From: Sphingobium yanoikuyae
Lineage (GTDB): Bacteria; Pseudomonadota; Alphaproteobacteria; Sphingomonadales; Sphingomonadaceae
Assembly (NCBI RefSeq): GCF_013001025.1
Contig: NZ_CP053021.1
Coordinates: forward strand, 4,843,001 to 4,907,000
Length of the DNA: 64,000 bases
Reading direction: 5' to 3'
Of the stretch, positions 16,297-25,576 are shown piece after piece. Positions within the stretch are counted from its first letter, which is position 1. Each line of letters opens with the position of its first letter. The notes under the pieces were generated by a model, which had not been told where the DNA came from, did not search any database, and was given only the letters and a program-made list of their open reading frames with translations. The position numbers and the translations under genes were made by a program.

Positions 16297-17208
16297 ATGA
16301 CCACCGATCGCGATGATGTGCCGTCCCCCGTCGAGCGGCTGGCGGAGGATCGCAACTGGATCGCCTCGACCGGGCTTAGCCGGCGTCACATTCTGGCCGG
16401 GGGCGCCTTCGCCGCCGGTTTTGCCGCCGCCTGCCAGCCGGTCGCGGCCAGCACCATCCAGACCCCGGCCGATGGGCTGGTGGAGGAAGCCGTCTTGATC
16501 CCGACCAGCGACGGTTTCGCCATGCCTGGCTTCGTCGCCCGGCCGGCGGACAAGAAGAAGGCGCCGGTGATCGTCGTCGTGCATGAGATTTTCGGCGTCC
16601 ATGAATGGGTGCGCGACATGTGCCGGCGCTTCGCCAAAGCGGGCTATCATGCCGTCGCGCCGGATCTGTTCGCCCGCCATGGCGATGCGACCAAGGTCAG
16701 CGACTTCAAGCAGCTTGTCGCCGAAATCGTCAGCAAGGCACCGGACGCGCAGGTCCTGTCCGACATCGATGCCACCTATGCCTTTGCCGGCGCCCATGGC
16801 GGCGATGCGGCGCGACGCGGCATTACCGGCTTCTGCTGGGGTGGCCGGGTGGTCTGGCTCTATGCCGCGCACAGCGCCGCGCTCGACGCCGGCATCGCCT
16901 TCTATGGCCGGCTCGTGACCCAGAAGAACGACCTCCAGACCCTGTCGGCGATCGAGGAGGTGGGGCAGCTCAAGGCGCCGGTGCTCGGCCAATATGGCGA
17001 GCTGGACAAGGGCATACCGCAGGCCGATGTCGAAGCGATGCGCGCCGCGCTCAAGACGGCAGGCAAGTCGCCACCCGATGCGATCACCGTCCATGCCGGC
17101 GCCGACCATGGTTTCATGGCCGATTATCGGCCCAGCTATAATGAAGCAGCGGCGAAGGCCGCCTGGAATGAAACGATCGGCTGGTTCGACAAATATGTGA
17201 AGGGGTGA
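16297..17208 (+). CDS. Tat-exported dienelactone hydrolase family protein
   Basis: The 303-residue protein has a twin-arginine signal SRRHILAGGAFAAGF (residues 28-42) ending near Ala-51, then an alpha/beta hydrolase of the DLH family: VVVHEIFGVH with Glu97, nucleophile Cys180 in GFCWGG, and the histidine region GADHGFMADYRPSY. The cysteine nucleophile is characteristic of dienelactone hydrolase rather than serine esterases. GGAGAG precedes the start. The substrate may be a lactone or ester in the periplasm; specificity is unknown. It is monocistronic. Confidence 0.88.
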   Translation: MTTDRDDVPSPVERLAEDRNWIASTGLSRRHILAGGAFAAGFAAACQPVAASTIQTPADGLVEEAVLIPTSDGFAMPGFVARPADKKKAPVIVVVHEIFGVHEWVRDMCRRFAKAGYHAVAPDLFARHGDATKVSDFKQLVAEIVSKAPDAQVLSDIDATYAFAGAHGGDAARRGITGFCWGGRVVWLYAAHSAALDAGIAFYGRLVTQKNDLQTLSAIEEVGQLKAPVLGQYGELDKGIPQADVEAMRAALKTAGKSPPDAITVHAGADHGFMADYRPSYNEAAAKAAWNETIGWFDKYVKG

Positions 17209-17220
17209 CCGGCACCCCTT
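17200..17220. terminator. Short hairpin between convergent genes
   Basis: AAGGGGTG (17200-17207) pairs with CACCCCTT (17213-17220) over a 5-base loop, overlapping the stop of the dienelactone hydrolase and 12 bases from the stop of the peroxiredoxin gene. It could serve both converging transcripts, although T-runs are short. Confidence 0.5.
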
Positions 17221-17232
17221 CGCCGTTGCGCC

Positions 17233-17766
17233 TTATTTCTGCTTCATCGCCTCGACCGCAGCCAGCGTGCTCTTCACATGGCCGGCATAGCTCATCTCGC
17301 TATGGACGAAGGCGATGCGGCCGCTCGGCGCAATCACATAGGAGGTCCGGTCGGTCATGCCCGGCCGCATCTTGAGCGCGACATCATAGCCCGACACGAT
17401 GTTCGGCCCGGCCGAGGCGACCGCGAACTTGCCGGCGCATTCCTTGGTGGAGAAGGCGACCAGATCGTCGACCGGATCGGCCGACATGCCGATCACGGTG
17501 GCGCCGGCCGCCTTGAACTTGTCGATATTCTCGGCGAACTCGCGCGCCTCGGCCGAACAGCCCGGCGTGAAGGCCTTGGGGAAGAAATAGAGGACCACCG
17601 GCCCGCGCTTCAACTGGTGCGACAGGGTGACGGTGAAGGTCTTGCCGGCCAGCGCGCCGCGCGTGGTGAATTCCGGCGCCTTGGCGCCCACCGCCAGTGC
17701 TGCCATGCTGCCCTGCGTGCCCAGGGCTGCGGCCGCCAGGGCCAGGATGATCTTCGCGCTCTTCAT
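17233..17766 (-). CDS. Periplasmic peroxiredoxin (AhpC/TSA, BCP-like)
   Basis: The 177-residue protein has a cleavable signal peptide (about 1-23) and a thioredoxin-fold peroxiredoxin domain: FFPKAFTPGCSAEAREF with the peroxidatic cysteine in the usual TPGC context, and a second cysteine in TKECAGKF. It should reduce hydroperoxides in the periplasm. The VOC-domain gene lies upstream in the same orientation 21 bases away, so the two may be cotranscribed. Confidence 0.88.
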   Translation of the reverse strand: MKSAKIILALAAAALGTQGSMAALAVGAKAPEFTTRGALAGKTFTVTLSHQLKRGPVVLYFFPKAFTPGCSAEAREFAENIDKFKAAGATVIGMSADPVDDLVAFSTKECAGKFAVASAGPNIVSGYDVALKMRPGMTDRTSYVIAPSGRIAFVHSEMSYAGHVKSTLAAVEAMKQK

Positions 17767-17787
17767 AATCTAGCTCCCATGGGTCGG

Positions 17788-18180
17788 TCAGGCGGCGGGG
17801 GTGGGCGGTTCCCACAATTCGATGGCATTGCCCTCGGGATCATGGATGCGGGCAAAGCGCCCGACATCGGGATGATCCCATTCGGGCTTGGTGATGGCCT
17901 CAACGTCCGCCGCGCGCAAGTCCGCCAGCAGCCCGTCGAGATCGGACACGCGCAGATTGATCATGAAGCTCTTGTCGGCGGCGAAATAGTCGCTGTCCTG
18001 CTTGAACGGCGAAAAGACCATCGGTCCGCCCAGCGTCTGCCAGACATATTCGTTGACCGCCGGAATGTCGGGATCGGCGCTGCATCCGCCGCCGACGCCC
18101 AGATGGGTGCGATACCAGGCGGACAGCGCAGCCGGATCGCGTGCGCGAAAGAAAAGTCCGCCCATTCCCAGGACCGGCAT
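17788..18180 (-). CDS. VOC (glyoxalase/bleomycin resistance) family protein
   Basis: The 130-residue product has the VOC beta-alpha-beta-beta-beta layout: MGGLFFRARDPAALSAWYRT at the start and the conserved end FARIHDPEGNAIELWEP, where the glutamate is a usual metal ligand. The start at MPVLGMGG was preferred because the upstream extension is unlike the family. The substrate is not evident. It stands 21 bases upstream of the peroxiredoxin gene and may share its promoter. Confidence 0.85.
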   Translation of the reverse strand: MPVLGMGGLFFRARDPAALSAWYRTHLGVGGGCSADPDIPAVNEYVWQTLGGPMVFSPFKQDSDYFAADKSFMINLRVSDLDGLLADLRAADVEAITKPEWDHPDVGRFARIHDPEGNAIELWEPPTPAA

Positions 18181-18281
18181 GGCATCCCTCCTCGATTGTC
18201 TCTGTGGTGATAGCATGGCCGCGATGGCCGGTCACGCGAGGGTTGGGGGAACCCGATGCGGCCCTGCCGGGTTGGCATCGC

Positions 18282-18788
18282 ATGCGTAACCATTCCCTCC
18301 TCGCCCTTCCGCTGCTGCTGCTCGCCGGTTGCGGCAGCAAGGAACAGAATCAGTCCGGCATGGTCACCAACATCCTGGACCAGGCCTTGCCCAGCACGCG
18401 CGATGTCCCGCCCGGCGCCAATGCCATTACCCCGGTAGAGCCTGCGCCCGACCTGCCGGTGGCCAAGGGGGAGGCGCTCCACGCCAATGCGATCCCCATC
18501 GCGCTGCAGGGGCGCTGGACCGGCACCAAGGAACGCTGCGGCGACAGGGCGGCGGCCCAAGCGCTGGAACTGACCGCGGCCAGCCTGATCTTCCACGAGA
18601 GCGTCGGCACGGTGCAGCGTGTCACGCGCGAGGCGGAGGGGCGGCTGGCGGTCGTTGCCAATTTCACGGGGGAGGGCGAAAGCTGGACCCGGACCCTGAT
18701 GCTGCGTCCCTCGACCGATGGACAGCAGCTTACCATCACCAATGACGGCACGGCGATCGTGCGCAAGCGCTGCACCCCGGCGGCCTGA
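18282..18788 (+). CDS. Predicted lipoprotein of unknown function
   Basis: The 168-residue product has a lipoprotein signal ([14 protein letters not shown]) with the acylated cysteine at about residue 17. The mature part is soluble and has a conserved-looking C-terminal beta-rich region ([14 protein letters not shown] to TAIVRKRC) with two cysteines that could form a disulfide. The start at 18282 places the signal peptide at the N-terminus; the frame open to 141 bases upstream is non-coding. It precedes recF by 40 bases. Confidence 0.75.
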   Translation: MRNHSLLALPLLLLAGCGSKEQNQSGMVTNILDQALPSTRDVPPGANAITPVEPAPDLPVAKGEALHANAIPIALQGRWTGTKERCGDRAAAQALELTAASLIFHESVGTVQRVTREAEGRLAVVANFTGEGESWTRTLMLRPSTDGQQLTITNDGTAIVRKRCTPAA

Positions 18789-18828
18789 ACCGCTTCCCCC
18801 GGCGCGCAGTCCTCGCTACAGCGGCGCG

Positions 18829-19902
18829 ATGATCGGCCGCCTCACCCTGAGTGATTTCCGCAACCATGCGGACGCGCTGATCGTGCCCGACCAGCCATTC
18901 GTGCTGCTGACCGGCGACAATGGCGCGGGCAAGACCAACATATTGGAAGCGGTATCGATGCTGGCGCCCGGCCGGGGGTTGCGCGGCGCGGCACTGCGGG
19001 CGATGGCGCGGCAGGACGGCGGCGGCAGCTTTGGCATCGCGGCGGAGGTGGATGGCGTGGTGCTGGGCACTGGCGTCAGCGCGGATGCGCCCGACCGGCG
19101 GCAGGTGCGGATCGGCGGTGTCGCCTCGTCCGCCAATGCGCTGGCCGATCATCTCTCGATCGTCTGGCTGACGCCGGCGATGGACCGGCTGTTCCTCGAC
19201 AGCCCCGGCGGTCGCCGGCGTTTCCTCGATCGTCTCACCCTGGCGCTCCATCCCGGCCATGCCGCGCACAGCGCCCGCTATGAGGCGGCGATGCGCGCGC
19301 GCAACCGGCTGCTGACCGATCTGCGCCGGGCGGACCCGGCCTGGATCGGCGCGCTGGAGGCGCAGATGGACGAGCATGGCACGGCGCTCGCCGCCGCCCG
19401 CGCCGACCTGGTCGCGCGCCTCAACCGGCAACTGGTCGATCAGCCCGACGAGCCCTTCGCCCGGCCCCTCATCCGAATCGCGCAGGAGGACGGCGCCAGC
19501 GACGAACTGCTCGGCCAGCGGCTTGCCCGTGAGCGGCGACGCGATGCCGCGGCCGGCCGCACCCTGTCGGGGCCGCATCGCCACGATCTGGATGTCATCC
19601 ACATCGCCAAGAATCAGGCGGCGGCGCTCTGTTCGACCGGCGAGCAGAAGGCGCTGCTGCTTTCGATCCTGCTGGCGCATGCGGCTCTGGTGTCGGCCGA
19701 TCGCGGCCAGCCGCCGGTGCTTCTGCTCGACGAAGTGGCGGCGCATCTCGACCCGTCGCGACGAGCTGCACTGTTCGATCGATTGCGGGAAACCGGCGGC
19801 CAGGTCTGGATGACTGGCACGGAAGATAGTCTTTTCAACGAGTTGAACGGTGCAACCCGGCTCCATGTAACGGCCGGGCATGTTTTTCGTTCCGCAGCAT
19901 GA
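18829..19902 (+). CDS. recF: DNA replication and repair protein RecF
   Basis: The 357-residue ABC-type ATPase starts [13 protein letters not shown], as RecF proteins do, with Walker [10 protein letters not shown] (about residues 28-36), signature region [17 protein letters not shown], and Walker [16 protein letters not shown]. RecF with RecO and RecR loads RecA at single-strand gaps. In many bacteria recF follows dnaN; here dnaN is about 11 kb away at 31,271, a split arrangement. Confidence 0.96.
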   Translation: MIGRLTLSDFRNHADALIVPDQPFVLLTGDNGAGKTNILEAVSMLAPGRGLRGAALRAMARQDGGGSFGIAAEVDGVVLGTGVSADAPDRRQVRIGGVASSANALADHLSIVWLTPAMDRLFLDSPGGRRRFLDRLTLALHPGHAAHSARYEAAMRARNRLLTDLRRADPAWIGALEAQMDEHGTALAAARADLVARLNRQLVDQPDEPFARPLIRIAQEDGASDELLGQRLARERRRDAAAGRTLSGPHRHDLDVIHIAKNQAAALCSTGEQKALLLSILLAHAALVSADRGQPPVLLLDEVAAHLDPSRRAALFDRLRETGGQVWMTGTEDSLFNELNGATRLHVTAGHVFRSAA

Positions 19903-20009
19903 CGCATCGCAGCAACGACTCATCGCTCGGCGGTTTTCAAGACGAACGGCGTCTGCCCTAAGGAGGTCATCGGGGATTATACCTACCTACAAGTCGGGGG
20001 TCGCAAGGA

Positions 20010-20543
20010 ATGATCGGTGGTTTTCGCGTGCTGTTCGCAGCCGCCATGCTTGCGCTCGGTGCCTTCTCTGCCGTTCCCGCCACCGCCGGTGTCCTGCAAT
20101 GCGCGCCCTTCGCCCGCGAAGTTTCTGGCATCGAGATTTTCGGCAATGCCAACACCTGGTGGAACCAGGCCGCCGGTCGCTACGACCGTGGTCATGAGCC
20201 CCGCGTCGGTGCCGTCCTTTCCTTCGCGTCCAGCCGTTCGATGCCGGTCGGCCATGTCGCCATGGTCAGCAAGATCGTCAATGATCGCGAAGTGCTGCTG
20301 ACCCACGCCAACTGGTCCTATCGTGGCGGTGTCGAGCGCAATGTCCGCGCCATCGACGTGTCGCCCAACAATGACTGGACCGACGTGCGCGTATGGTATG
20401 GCCCGATCGGCGACGTTGGCCTGCGTTCGAACCCGACCAACGGCTTCATCTATGCCGACAAGCCGGAAATCGATCAGCCGGTCCAGATCGCCCTGGCCGA
20501 TCGCGCCACCGCCGGCACCGACAGCGCCAAGGGTGCTTTCTGA
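20010..20543 (+). CDS. Secreted CHAP-domain protein
   Basis: The 177-residue protein has a signal peptide (about 1-27, ending PATAG) and a CHAP amidase fold: catalytic cysteine in VLQCAPFAREVSG, histidine in MPVGHVAMVSKI, and THANW. CHAP enzymes cleave peptidoglycan cross-links or amide bonds. A paralogue follows 80 bases downstream. It is probably a cell-wall remodelling enzyme of the periplasm. Confidence 0.86.
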   Translation: MIGGFRVLFAAAMLALGAFSAVPATAGVLQCAPFAREVSGIEIFGNANTWWNQAAGRYDRGHEPRVGAVLSFASSRSMPVGHVAMVSKIVNDREVLLTHANWSYRGGVERNVRAIDVSPNNDWTDVRVWYGPIGDVGLRSNPTNGFIYADKPEIDQPVQIALADRATAGTDSAKGAF

Positions 20544-20623
20544 GCCGTTAACCCAATCCTTACGGATGGGGCTCTAGGGTCGATCGCGGTGGGGCGATAC
20601 TCGACGCTTAGAGGTCGCATTAA

Positions 20624-21379
20624 ATGTTTCGATATGTCCGCTGGATGGCTTTGCTGTCCGGCCTGACGGCGGCGCCCGTGCTGGGCGCCTCGGCGCTGCA
20701 GTGCGTTCCTTATGCGCGCATCGTGTCGGGCGTGGAAATCTATGGTGATGCGCTGACCTGGTGGGACCAGGCACAGGATCATTACAAGCGCGGCAGCATC
20801 CCCAAAAAGGGTGCAGTGCTGGCCTTCCGGCCCGTCGGGCCGATGACCCTGGGCCATGTCGCCGTGGTCAGCCGGATATTGGATGATCGCCGCGTGCTGA
20901 TCCGCCACGCCAACTGGTCGTCGCCCGGCGCGATCGAGGAGGATGTGCTGGCGATCGACGTGTCGGACGCCGGCGACTGGAGCCAGGTGCGCGTCTGGCA
21001 CAGCCCGACCGGCCAGATGGGCGCCCGCATCAACCCGACCTTCGGCTTCATCTATCCGGCCAAGGCGAAACTGCATCCCTTCACGCCCGATCCGGCGCTG
21101 GGCAGCAGCCTTCGCTATGCCAGCGTCGCGGCCGAGACAGGCGATGGTGAGGACGGTGCGGAGGTTGCGCCGCTGCCCAGGGCGGCGACACGGATGGCGT
21201 CGGTCCAGACGCATGCTATGGTGGCGGCGGTTTCGCCCAAGCCTGCTGCGCCCCGGCGCAAGGCGGCGCCCCGTATCGAGGCGGACCCGTTCATCATCGA
21301 ATATGCGGACAACAGCCCGTCGGATCGCTCGCTGGGCGACGTCATCGCCGACGTGAAGCGCGAATCCCTGATGAACTGA
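20624..21379 (+). CDS. Secreted CHAP-domain protein with C-terminal extension
   Basis: The 251-residue paralogue of the upstream gene keeps the signal peptide, the cysteine motif ALQCVPYARIVSGVEIYG, the histidine motif MTLGHVAVVSRI and RHANWSSPG. It adds about 75 residues of low-complexity, alanine/proline-rich sequence ending near ADNSPSDRSLGDVIADVK. The tandem pair presumably arose by duplication, with the C-terminal tail giving a different location or partner. Confidence 0.86.
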   Translation: MFRYVRWMALLSGLTAAPVLGASALQCVPYARIVSGVEIYGDALTWWDQAQDHYKRGSIPKKGAVLAFRPVGPMTLGHVAVVSRILDDRRVLIRHANWSSPGAIEEDVLAIDVSDAGDWSQVRVWHSPTGQMGARINPTFGFIYPAKAKLHPFTPDPALGSSLRYASVAAETGDGEDGAEVAPLPRAATRMASVQTHAMVAAVSPKPAAPRRKAAPRIEADPFIIEYADNSPSDRSLGDVIADVKRESLMN

Positions 21380-21407
21380 CCGGCCCCCGCGATCGAGCGG
21401 GGACCGG
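21380..21407. terminator. Hairpin between convergent genes
   Basis: CCGGCCCCCGC (21380-21390) and GCGGGGACCGG (21397-21407) form an 11-bp stem with one G-T pair, just after the CHAP stop and 10 bases from the DUF3297 stop. It can end both converging transcripts. Confidence 0.6.
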
Positions 21408-21417
21408 CCTTATCTGC

Positions 21418-21696
21418 TTATTCGGCGTCGGCGGCCTTGTCGCTCTCGGCGCCTTCGGCCGGGTTTTCGAACCAGGCCTCGACTTCACCCGACAGCTTGA
21501 TGGTCAGCGGGTTGCCGTGACGGTCGCGGGTCTTGCCGGCGGCAACGCGAATCCAGCCCTCGGAAATCGAATATTCTTCCACATCCTTGCGCTCGCGGCC
21601 CTTGAAACGGATGCCGATGCCGCGCTGCAGCACCTCCATGTCGAAATGGGGGCTGCGCGGGTTGGTGGACAGATGGTCGGGGGGCGTGTCGCTCAT
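21418..21696 (-). CDS. DUF3297 family protein
   Basis: The 92-residue acidic protein shows the DUF3297 pattern PPDHLSTNPRSPHFDMEVLQ, then GIGIRFKGRERKDVEEYSIS and GNPLTIKLSGEVEAWFE. The family is widespread in proteobacteria and its function is unknown (glutathione-related naming in some databases is not supported here). It is complete and monocistronic. Confidence 0.88.
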   Translation of the reverse strand: MSDTPPDHLSTNPRSPHFDMEVLQRGIGIRFKGRERKDVEEYSISEGWIRVAAGKTRDRHGNPLTIKLSGEVEAWFENPAEGAESDKAADAE

Positions 21697-21752
21697 GATC
21701 TCAATTTCCCTGAAAATGCTGCGCAGCGCCTACTCTTTCCTGCCCGCAGGCG

Positions 21753-22583
21753 TCAACCGCCGCGCCCGTCATCGACATCGCAGAAGATGCGGCGGATGAC
21801 GCCATCGTCCAGCCAGTTGGCGAAACGTTCCTGCGCGTCGGTCAGCCCGGCAAAGGGATAGGGCACCGGCTGGTCGCCAACGGCACGGCTGGCGGCGGTC
21901 AGGCGCATCATCGCGTCGGGCGCGACGGTCAGGATGCGGCCGCGCCGGTCGGTCGATGCGCTGTTGATGCCGACCACTCGGCCATCGGTGGAGAAGACCG
22001 GCCCGCCGCTGATCCCCGACAGGGTGCCGTCGCCCTCGGGCAGGCGGCCACGCTCGGCCCAGACCAGCACCGGCTGGTCGATGCCGCTGCTGCCGCGCCG
22101 GGCTTCGGCCCGGCCGATCAGTTCGGACAGGACCAATGTCGGTTCGCCGGCGGGAAAGCCCATATGATAGCCGGTGGAGCCGGGCGAGGGCGCACCGCTG
22201 CGCAGCGGCAGGGCGGCGGGGCTGCGGGGGCCGCGTGGGATGATCGCGGCATCCGATTCCCGGCTTTCGATGACGCGCGGCACTTCCAGCGCGCGGCCGC
22301 GCTGTTCCAGCCCGACGCGCGAACAGCCATGGGTGACATGTTCGGCGGTCATCCACACGCCGCTGCGATCGACGGCAAAGGCCGTGCCCATGGCGTCGGC
22401 CGGGCCGCCGGGCCGATCCTCGATAATATATTGTTCCTCGCCCCCGCGCGGCAGCGGGCGGCGGGGCGAGCGGGGATCATATTGTTCGACCTGCAAGGAC
22501 GTGGCCTGCATCTCGCCCAGCCAGGCGAGCAGCAGGATCAGGCCCAGCAGCCAGGGCAGGCAGCCACAGCCCCCACGCCCCAT
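21753..22583 (-). CDS. Membrane-anchored trypsin-like serine protease
   Basis: The 276-residue protein has an N-terminal anchor (CLPWLLGLILLLAWLG), then a trypsin-like fold: histidine in GVWMTAEHVTHGC, aspartate in SRESDAAII, and serine in LSGISGGPVFSTDGRVVGIN. These fit a DegP/HtrA-type triad, but no PDZ domain follows. It lies 4 bases downstream of the DUF350 gene and is likely cotranscribed with it. Target proteins are unknown. Confidence 0.82.
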   Translation of the reverse strand: MGRGGCGCLPWLLGLILLLAWLGEMQATSLQVEQYDPRSPRRPLPRGGEEQYIIEDRPGGPADAMGTAFAVDRSGVWMTAEHVTHGCSRVGLEQRGRALEVPRVIESRESDAAIIPRGPRSPAALPLRSGAPSPGSTGYHMGFPAGEPTLVLSELIGRAEARRGSSGIDQPVLVWAERGRLPEGDGTLSGISGGPVFSTDGRVVGINSASTDRRGRILTVAPDAMMRLTAASRAVGDQPVPYPFAGLTDAQERFANWLDDGVIRRIFCDVDDGRGG

Positions 22584-22587
22584 CGCG

Positions 22588-23010
22588 TCAGCCCGCCACG
22601 GCCGCAGCCGTCAGGCAGGCGACAGCGGCCTTCATCATCGCCAGGAAGATCGCGGCGGAACGCTCATTCGCCTCGATCCGGCCCGACAGCGATCCCAGCA
22701 ACAGGTCTACCAGGCGAAAGGCAATGAGTTGCAGCACCAGCGTGACGCTGCCCCAGATGACGACATCCCAGACATTGACCGATCCGGCGAGGCAGAAGGC
22801 CAGCGGCACGGCGAGGCCGACGGAGGCGCCGCCCAGCGAAATGGCGGCCGCCTCATTGCCGGCGCGGATCAGCTTGAACTCGTCGTGCGGGGTTATCCAC
22901 ATATAGACCGCCATGGCGGCCGCCCAGACCAAGGTGGCGCAGGCGAGGTGGAGCAGCAGGATCGGCAGGCCCGACAACAGGCTCTGGATGACGGGTGTAG
23001 GATCGCTCAT
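22588..23010 (-). CDS. DUF350 family membrane protein
   Basis: The 140-residue protein has four predicted transmembrane segments and the DUF350 pattern AGNEAAAISLGGASVGLAVPLA in the centre with a second repeat-like half (VLQLIAFRLVDLLLG). The function of DUF350 is unsettled; the family is a small integral membrane protein often linked to stress or envelope genes. The start at MSDPTPVIQ was preferred to a longer frame. The protease gene follows in the same operon. Confidence 0.82.
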   Translation of the reverse strand: MSDPTPVIQSLLSGLPILLLHLACATLVWAAAMAVYMWITPHDEFKLIRAGNEAAAISLGGASVGLAVPLAFCLAGSVNVWDVVIWGSVTLVLQLIAFRLVDLLLGSLSGRIEANERSAAIFLAMMKAAVACLTAAAVAG

Positions 23011-23083
23011 GGGCACAGAAATGCCGCAACCCGCCCTCGGGTTCAATCGGGGCGGGCCGCGATATGGATTTGGTCAGGCGGGA

Positions 23084-23392
23084 TCAGCGACAGATGCGGA
23101 CCCGGACCCGACGGTCGCGATAGGCATTATAACGCCATTCGTCCCAGCAGCGCTGGCGATAGGCGGAGCGATGATAGCCGCGTCGTCCGTCATAGTAGCG
23201 GCGGTCGCCGCGCCAGCGACGGCGGTCGTCCCAGCGGCGATTGTCCCAATGGCGCCGGCCATCCCAGCGGCCATCGCGATCGCCGCGCCAGCCGTCGCTG
23301 CGATAATGCTGCGCCTGGGCAGGCGCGCTGGTGGCGGCGATGCCGGCCATGGCCAGGCCCAGCATTGCGGCGCTTTTCCACAGGAATTTCAT
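23084..23392 (-). CDS. Small periplasmic Arg/Trp-rich protein
   Basis: The 102-residue protein has a clear signal peptide ending TSAPAQAQ (about residue 28). The mature part is highly basic and aromatic, rich in R, D, W, Y and G (for example HWDNRRWDDRRRWRGDRR), with two cysteines near the C-terminus. Similar sequences are common in sphingomonads as RcnB-like or uncharacterised envelope proteins. No function can be given. Confidence 0.72.
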   Translation of the reverse strand: MKFLWKSAAMLGLAMAGIAATSAPAQAQHYRSDGWRGDRDGRWDGRRHWDNRRWDDRRRWRGDRRYYDGRRGYHRSAYRQRCWDEWRYNAYRDRRVRVRICR

Positions 23393-23555
23393 CTTGCTTC
23401 TCCTCTGTCCGGCCCGGCTGCCGGGGCAGCGCGGGGACGTGGGGAGGAGAATGGGGGCCGGTCACTGAACCGTCCGGGAACGGGGCTGACAGGCTTTGTT
23501 CAGCCCGCCCGGACGGTCGCAATTCTGCCTCGCATCATCGGTGCGCGGCGGTGTT

Positions 23556-24797
23556 TCAGCGTCCGCGCAGCGCCGTCTCTGCCTCGATCATATAGTCGCG
23601 AGTGATCGGCAAGGCGCGGCGATCGCGCACATATTGGACCTGGAAATTGACCATCGACCCATGTTCGAACACGGTCGCCGCGCCCGCCAGATAGAAGGTC
23701 CACAGACGGAAGAAGCGCTCGTCATAGAGGGCGACGATATCCGCCTTGTGCGCCATGGTCCGCTTGTACCAGTCGCGGATGGTGAGGCCATAATGGATGC
23801 GCAGCACCTCCACGTCGGTGATCATCAGCCGCGTGCCTTCGCTGCCCGCCACCATTTCCGACAAAGCGGGGATATAGCCGCCGGGGAAGATATATTTGGT
23901 GGTGAAGGTGTCGGTGATGCCGGGGCCATCGACCCGGCCGATGGTGTGGATCAGCATCACGCCGTCGGGCGTCAGCAGGTCGCGGCATTTGTTGTAGAAG
24001 ACGCGATAGTCGGCGGTGCCGACATGTTCGAACATGCCGACCGACACGATCCGGTCGAACGGCCCTTCGATGTCGCGATAGTCGATCAGTTCGAACCGGA
24101 CATGGTCGGCGACTCCGGCATCGATCGCCCGCTGGCGCGCGACCTTCAACTGCTCTTCCGACAGGGTGATGCCGGTCACGTCGACACCGAAATGCTTGTG
24201 CAGGTACAGCGCCATGCCGCCCCAGCCGCAGCCAATGTCCAGCACCTTCATGCCCGGCTTCAGGTAGAGCTTGGCGGCGATATGCGCCTTCTTGTCTTCC
24301 TGCGCCTGTTCCAGGCTGATCCCCGCCTCATTCTCCGCATCGGGGAAATAGGCGCAGCTATATTGCCGGTCGCGGTCGAGGAAGAGGGCGTAGAGCGCGC
24401 CCGACAGGTCATAATGATGGGCGACATTGGCCTTGGACCGGCTGCGATGATTGGCCTTCCACAGCTTGCGGCGCACCGTCTTCAGCGCGCGCTGCACCGG
24501 CCCCTTGGCGTCGATCGACTTGCCATTTTCCCAGGCGTTGTTCTGGCGGATCATGGACACGAACTCCATGATGCCGCCGCCCTCGATCGCCACCCGGCCA
24601 TCGATATAGGCCTCGGCCATGCCCAGGCGCGGATCCTTGACGATGTCGAGGGGGACGCGCTTGTCGAGGAAGCGCAGCGCCAGCGGGGGCAGGTCGGGAT
24701 CGGGCGAACCGACGGTAACGCTACGGCCGTCGGCATAGAAAACGGTCAACTGACCCTTGGTGACAAGACGTCTCAGAACGCGGTCGAAAATCTTCAT
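23556..24797 (-). CDS. cfa: Cyclopropane-fatty-acyl-phospholipid synthase
   Basis: The 413-residue SAM-dependent enzyme has an N-terminal lipid-binding region and a methyltransferase core: VLDIGCGWGGMALYLHKHF (SAM site), GITLSEEQLKVARQR, and EHVGTADYRVFYNKC. It would add a methylene group across cis double bonds of membrane phospholipids. Length is normal for Cfa/CmaS. The molybdopterin oxidoreductase and cytochrome genes lie upstream in the same orientation after 32 bases, so cotranscription is possible. Confidence 0.93.
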   Translation of the reverse strand: MKIFDRVLRRLVTKGQLTVFYADGRSVTVGSPDPDLPPLALRFLDKRVPLDIVKDPRLGMAEAYIDGRVAIEGGGIMEFVSMIRQNNAWENGKSIDAKGPVQRALKTVRRKLWKANHRSRSKANVAHHYDLSGALYALFLDRDRQYSCAYFPDAENEAGISLEQAQEDKKAHIAAKLYLKPGMKVLDIGCGWGGMALYLHKHFGVDVTGITLSEEQLKVARQRAIDAGVADHVRFELIDYRDIEGPFDRIVSVGMFEHVGTADYRVFYNKCRDLLTPDGVMLIHTIGRVDGPGITDTFTTKYIFPGGYIPALSEMVAGSEGTRLMITDVEVLRIHYGLTIRDWYKRTMAHKADIVALYDERFFRLWTFYLAGAATVFEHGSMVNFQVQYVRDRRALPITRDYMIEAETALRGR

Positions 24798-24829
24798 GGA
24801 GCAGGCTGGTCCTTCTCGTTACGCGGCCG

Positions 24830-25576
24830 TCAAATGCCTGCATACCAATCATAATTGGCGCGGTCTTCCCAAAAACCGCCCTTGCCCCGACCGATGGACA
24901 ATAGGCTCTCGACCGCCTCGATCCGCATCAGATATTTGGCCTGCTTATAGCCCAGTTGTCGCTCCACCCGCAGCCGCAACGGCGCGCCATTGGCGACGCT
25001 CAGCGGCCGGTCGTTGAGCGCGAAGGCCAGGATGGTCTGGGGATGGAAGGCATCGATCAGGTCGATGCTCTCATAATAAGCGGTGCCGCCGCCCATGTCG
25101 TCGGCGCAGTGGAACACGATATAGCGGGCGCGATCGCGCAGCCCCGCACCGTCGAGCAGCAGCTTCAACGGCACGCCGCGCCACTTGCCGATCGCGCTCC
25201 ACCCCTCGACACAGTCATGGCGGGTGATCTGCTCGCGATGGGGCAGGGCGTGCAATTGTGACAGCGAAAGCGACAGGGGCCGGGCGACGAGTCCGTCGAT
25301 GCGCAGCCGCCAGTCGGCAAAGCCGCTGCGCCACAGCGCCTTGTAGGCCGGGGTGTTGGGATTGGCGGTGCCGTTCGCGCGGAAGAAGGGCGAAATCTGA
25401 TCGGGCCGGAATTCCTGTGTCAGTGCGTCGCGCGCCATGATCTTGCGCTGCGCCCATGAATGGAAATTGTCGGCGGAAAAGAGGATGTCGCGGGCCAGCG
25501 GCTGGCGCGCGATCCGGTCGCATCCCGCCAGCGTCGCGGTTGCGCCCAGCAGCAGGGTGCGGCGGGTGAGGATCAT
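24830..25576 (-). CDS. Exported molybdopterin-dependent oxidoreductase (sulfite oxidase family)
   Basis: The 248-residue protein carries a Tat-like lipoprotein leader (TRRTLLLGATATLAGC) and an oxidoreductase molybdopterin domain; Cys122 in RHDCVEGWSAIGKW is the expected molybdenum ligand, and GGGTAYYESIDL and QLGYKQAKYL are typical MsrP/YedY-type motifs. The upstream gene for a cytochrome b561-like membrane protein overlaps by ATGA, so the pair should form an MsrPQ-like electron transfer unit. The substrate may be an oxidised methionine or another sulfur compound. Confidence 0.85.
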   Translation of the reverse strand: MILTRRTLLLGATATLAGCDRIARQPLARDILFSADNFHSWAQRKIMARDALTQEFRPDQISPFFRANGTANPNTPAYKALWRSGFADWRLRIDGLVARPLSLSLSQLHALPHREQITRHDCVEGWSAIGKWRGVPLKLLLDGAGLRDRARYIVFHCADDMGGGTAYYESIDLIDAFHPQTILAFALNDRPLSVANGAPLRLRVERQLGYKQAKYLMRIEAVESLLSIGRGKGGFWEDRANYDWYAGI

